The position numbers were made by a program, and so were the translations under genes. Shown one piece after another: positions 32,514 through 35,355 of a stretch of 35,355 bases of DNA. The stretch comes from Acidimicrobiaceae bacterium (GTDB lineage Bacteria > Actinomycetota > Acidimicrobiia > Acidimicrobiales > UBA8592). The DNA lies in NCBI GenBank assembly GCA_002712325.1, contig PATH01000027.1:13268-48622 (forward strand), in the 5' to 3' direction. The notes beneath the pieces are model-generated. The model ran no database searches. It had not been told where the DNA came from and saw nothing but the letters and a program-made list of their open reading frames with translations. How positions within the stretch are numbered: position 1 is the first letter of the stretch; each line of letters begins with the position of its first letter.

Positions 32514-33284
32514 TTAGGCTGAATAACAAATTTCTTGAAGAGTGGAACTAATATCTCCCCTTATCAAGTAGGAGGCTAGTCCATCATATTCTGTAGGTTC
32601 TCCGTTGAGAATTAGTATTGGTTTACCGAGACTATGAGCCAGAGGTACAATTCGATTAATTGGTCCCACTGTTAACGATGTCCCGATTGTCATCAGTAAA
32701 TCACATTCGTGAATTGATTGTTCAGATCTAAGTAAATCTTCGGCAACCAAGGATTGACCAAATGAGATTGTAGCTGATTTCAATAACCCGTTGCATGTCT
32801 CGCAACGTGGATCTTCCTCACCGTTACGAACTCTCTCTAAAGCTTCTTCCATTGGGGCTAAATAGTCGCAATCAAGACATTTTACATTTCTTGTATTTCC
32901 ATGGATTTCAACTATTCGATCCTCTGGAGACCCAGCTAGTTGATGAAGCCCATCCACGTTCTGCGTTATCAAAAGGAGGAGTTTCTCCTCAAGGTTAGCT
33001 AAAGCTTTGTGCCCATCATTTGGGGCAACACTTGGCCAAAGGTCCCCAGAAGCTCTGAGCTCCCAGTTTCTCTTCCTGATTTCAGGTGAAGTCGTGTAGT
33101 ACCGGATATTCGAGGCCTTTTCTGCTTCTGGATTCTTTGTCCAAACTCCATTGGGGCCGCGGAAGTCTGGGATACCGGAGTCCGTACTTATCCCTGCGCC
33201 AGTAAGTATCACTACTTTTGAGGAATTTTTTATAACTTCTTTGGCATTATCGAGTTCTTTTTGATGGGGTTTGTTTTGTTCCAC
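32514..33284 (-). CDS. cobB: Sir2-family NAD-dependent protein deacylase
   Basis: VVILTGAGISTDSGIPDFRGPNGVW, LITQNVDGLHQLAG, EIHGN, zinc CLDC/CETC; GTG start. Confidence 0.93.
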   Translation of the reverse strand: MEQNKPHQKELDNAKEVIKNSSKVVILTGAGISTDSGIPDFRGPNGVWTKNPEAEKASNIRYYTTSPEIRKRNWELRASGDLWPSVAPNDGHKALANLEEKLLLLITQNVDGLHQLAGSPEDRIVEIHGNTRNVKCLDCDYLAPMEEALERVRNGEEDPRCETCNGLLKSATISFGQSLVAEDLLRSEQSIHECDLLMTIGTSLTVGPINRIVPLAHSLGKPILILNGEPTEYDGLASYLIRGDISSTLQEICYSA

Positions 33285-33350
33285 TATAAGAATGCTAGCG
33301 TGACAAACTAGTTCTAGAGTTGGTAGTGAACGAGTTGAGGGAATTCTTTT

Positions 33351-33869
33351 ATGGTTTCAATTGCTTACTTTATAGCCTGTCAATTATTGGCAATTGGTGG
33401 GAGCTTAAAACTCCTCAGCCCTCAACTAAGTCATGATGCTTGGAAGAAGCTGAATTTCCCTTCATCTTTGACCTTTGTTAGGTCTATCGGCTTTCTTGAG
33501 TTTACGACTGCTATTTGTGGCATGATTTTTGCTGGTAAATTTTTCCCATTCGTGGTTGCAGCTTGGTTTGCTATTTTTTCTGTTTTAACATGGCACATTT
33601 TACGTTTACCTGTTGCTTTACCTTGTGGTTGTTTTGGGAAATCCGAAGTCCCGACTTCGCGAAGTCATCTCCTCATGAATTTTGCTCTGATGATTGTCTC
33701 TCTAGGGTCTGTTGGGGTTGACGGACTAGGGGAACAAGTTAGTTCGCGCAACTGGTGGGGTTTAGGATATATAGCGATTCTTATCCTAGGGTCAATACTT
33801 GCCTACGCCGTAGTAACGTATGACTTTGCATTCCGTATAAGATCTAGAAATTCTCAACTAGATCGATAA
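33351..33869 (+). CDS. MauE/DoxX-like membrane protein
   Basis: About 4 TMs; FPFVVAAWFAIFSVLTWHILRLPVALPCGCFGKSE (CxCFG motif); SD GAGGG. Confidence 0.7.
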   Translation: MVSIAYFIACQLLAIGGSLKLLSPQLSHDAWKKLNFPSSLTFVRSIGFLEFTTAICGMIFAGKFFPFVVAAWFAIFSVLTWHILRLPVALPCGCFGKSEVPTSRSHLLMNFALMIVSLGSVGVDGLGEQVSSRNWWGLGYIAILILGSILAYAVVTYDFAFRIRSRNSQLDR

Positions 33870-35280
33870 GCAAGCGGACTCCGAAACCTGTTCCGCCTTT
33901 CGGGTGCTCACCCCATGCAGTGTCTGCAAACGCAGGTCCTGCAATATCGAGATGAGCCCATGGAATTTCTTCGGAGACGAATTCTTTAAGGAATAGCCCG
34001 GCCGTTAAGGCACCTCCCCAATTACTTCCGATATTTTTGACATCTGCAACATTTGAATCAAGTTGACTTCTATATTCGTCTGGTAAAGGAAGATGCCAAA
34101 CTCTCTCTCCAGTCTGTTTGGCCGCATCTTCAATAGCACTTATCAGAGAATTATCTGTTCCCATCAAACCGGCATATTGGCTACCCAGCGCCACCATGCA
34201 AGCGCCCGTTAGTGTCGCTAAGTCCACTATTGCATCGGCTTTCATTTTTGAAGCCACAGAGAGAGCATCAGCCAAAATAAGTCTTCCCTCTGCATCAGTG
34301 TTTAGAACTTCGACTGTTTTGCCATTCTTAATGTGGAGAACATCTCCTGGCCTTGTTGCATCCCCTCCGAGCATGTTGTCGGTAAGTGGGATCAGGCCCG
34401 TTACTTTAGTATTCGGAGCTATCTGCCCGATTGCTATCATGGAGCCCAGTACTGCTGCTGCTCCCCCCATATCGCACTTCATTGTTGACATTCCTTGTGC
34501 AGTTTTGATTGAGAGCCCTCCCGCATCAAAGGTAATTCCCTTACCGACGAGAACGATATGCTTTCCGTTACTCTTATTTGGTTTATAGCTGAGTTGAACA
34601 AATCTAGGTTGCTGTGTAGAGCCTCTATTGACACCAAGTATCCCACCCATCTTTGCTTTCTTTATTGCGGGCCCATCTAGTACCTTTATGCTCAAGCCAT
34701 TTTCTTTTGCGAGTGCAGTCGCTTTCCTCGCAAAAACTACGGGCGTTAAATCTCCTCCCGGTAGATTTACGAAATCCCGAGCTGTATTCACACCACTAGA
34801 AATAGATTCTGCTCGAGCTATAGCGGATTTCACTCCACTTCCTGACCCGAGAACAGTAATTGTGCGTTTCACTGGTTTAGGGGGATCGGATTTCAAAGCC
34901 GTGAATTCATAGTCTCCCAATATCGCTCCTTCAAGAAATGCTTGAATTACTGTAGCTTTATTTTCTTTTGCGATATCGCTTCCACCTACGTCGATTGTTA
35001 TTGATTTAAAATTTTTGATTCCCCGAAGGAGGTGAACGCCGGCTTGCCGAAATTTTTCTGTACTTGCGTTAGCATCTTCGCCTATCCCAATTAATGCTGT
35101 TGAGTAATTACTTCCATTCGTGAAGATTACTTGGCCCTCTTTAGCTTCAAATGCTTGCGAGGAAAGATAGTTGGTGTCAAAATCAGATGGTTGATTAGCG
35201 ATCTCTTCTATCGTTACGACTCTTACAAGGAGATCTGACCTTGCTGATATTGAGCTTGAGTTCTTTATTTCAATAGGCAT
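33844..35280 (-). CDS. pepA: Leucyl aminopeptidase (M17)
   Basis: GKGITFDAGGLSIK, NTDAEGRLILADAL, KCDMGGAAAVLG. Confidence 0.95.
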   Translation of the reverse strand: MPIEIKNSSSISARSDLLVRVVTIEEIANQPSDFDTNYLSSQAFEAKEGQVIFTNGSNYSTALIGIGEDANASTEKFRQAGVHLLRGIKNFKSITIDVGGSDIAKENKATVIQAFLEGAILGDYEFTALKSDPPKPVKRTITVLGSGSGVKSAIARAESISSGVNTARDFVNLPGGDLTPVVFARKATALAKENGLSIKVLDGPAIKKAKMGGILGVNRGSTQQPRFVQLSYKPNKSNGKHIVLVGKGITFDAGGLSIKTAQGMSTMKCDMGGAAAVLGSMIAIGQIAPNTKVTGLIPLTDNMLGGDATRPGDVLHIKNGKTVEVLNTDAEGRLILADALSVASKMKADAIVDLATLTGACMVALGSQYAGLMGTDNSLISAIEDAAKQTGERVWHLPLPDEYRSQLDSNVADVKNIGSNWGGALTAGLFLKEFVSEEIPWAHLDIAGPAFADTAWGEHPKGGTGFGVRLLIDLVENF

Positions 35281-35355
35281 TTATTCCTTCTTTTCTTTTG
35301 CTGTTAGGGATTTCTTTTCTTGGGTACGTGCAATGATCCACATAAGGTCAGATAG
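35281..35355 (-). CDS. C-terminal end of an unidentified CDS, truncated at window edge
   Basis: Minus strand reads ...LSDLMWIIARTQEKKSLTAKEKKE* with TAA directly abutting the pepA ATG (AAGGAATAAATG, SD inside its tail). Confidence 0.4.
   Translation of the reverse strand, partial: LSDLMWIIARTQEKKSLTAKEKKE

Overview
The window reads as a compact, moderately AT-rich chromosomal segment, probably from an actinobacterium (an Acidimicrobiia-like marine lineage is my inference from gene content: F420 genes, a mycothiol-type maleylpyruvate isomerase, a fused biotin carboxylase-BCCP, and ahcY/Trm112/manB/GT2/DUF5719-like/cofD/cofE clustering). It holds about 30 protein-coding genes. Most are housekeeping: ftsE-ftsX, prfB, secA, ahcY, Trm112, manB, ftsH, a cell-surface GDP-sugar/glycosyltransferase set (GT2, epimerase, gmd, polyprenyl sugar transferase, LCP), cofD-cofE, birA/acc, a rhodanese-ThiF fusion, sir2 and pepA. 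I found no rRNA, tRNA, CRISPR array or transposase. The strongest non-coding signal is a candidate H-type pseudoknot in the ahcY 5' leader: 6 bp + 7 bp helices, a 3-nt loop 1, and alternative helices that compete for its 3' strand. It stands out because about half of the other transcription-unit starts have a TANNNT box 5-7 nt upstream of the start codon, which suggests leaderless mRNAs. Other points worth checking are an inverted-order rhodanese-ThiF fusion, a nested palindrome between a CPBP protease gene and ftsH, a His-rich membrane-anchored protein, a small CxxC-WH protein, and interlocked convergent stop codons.
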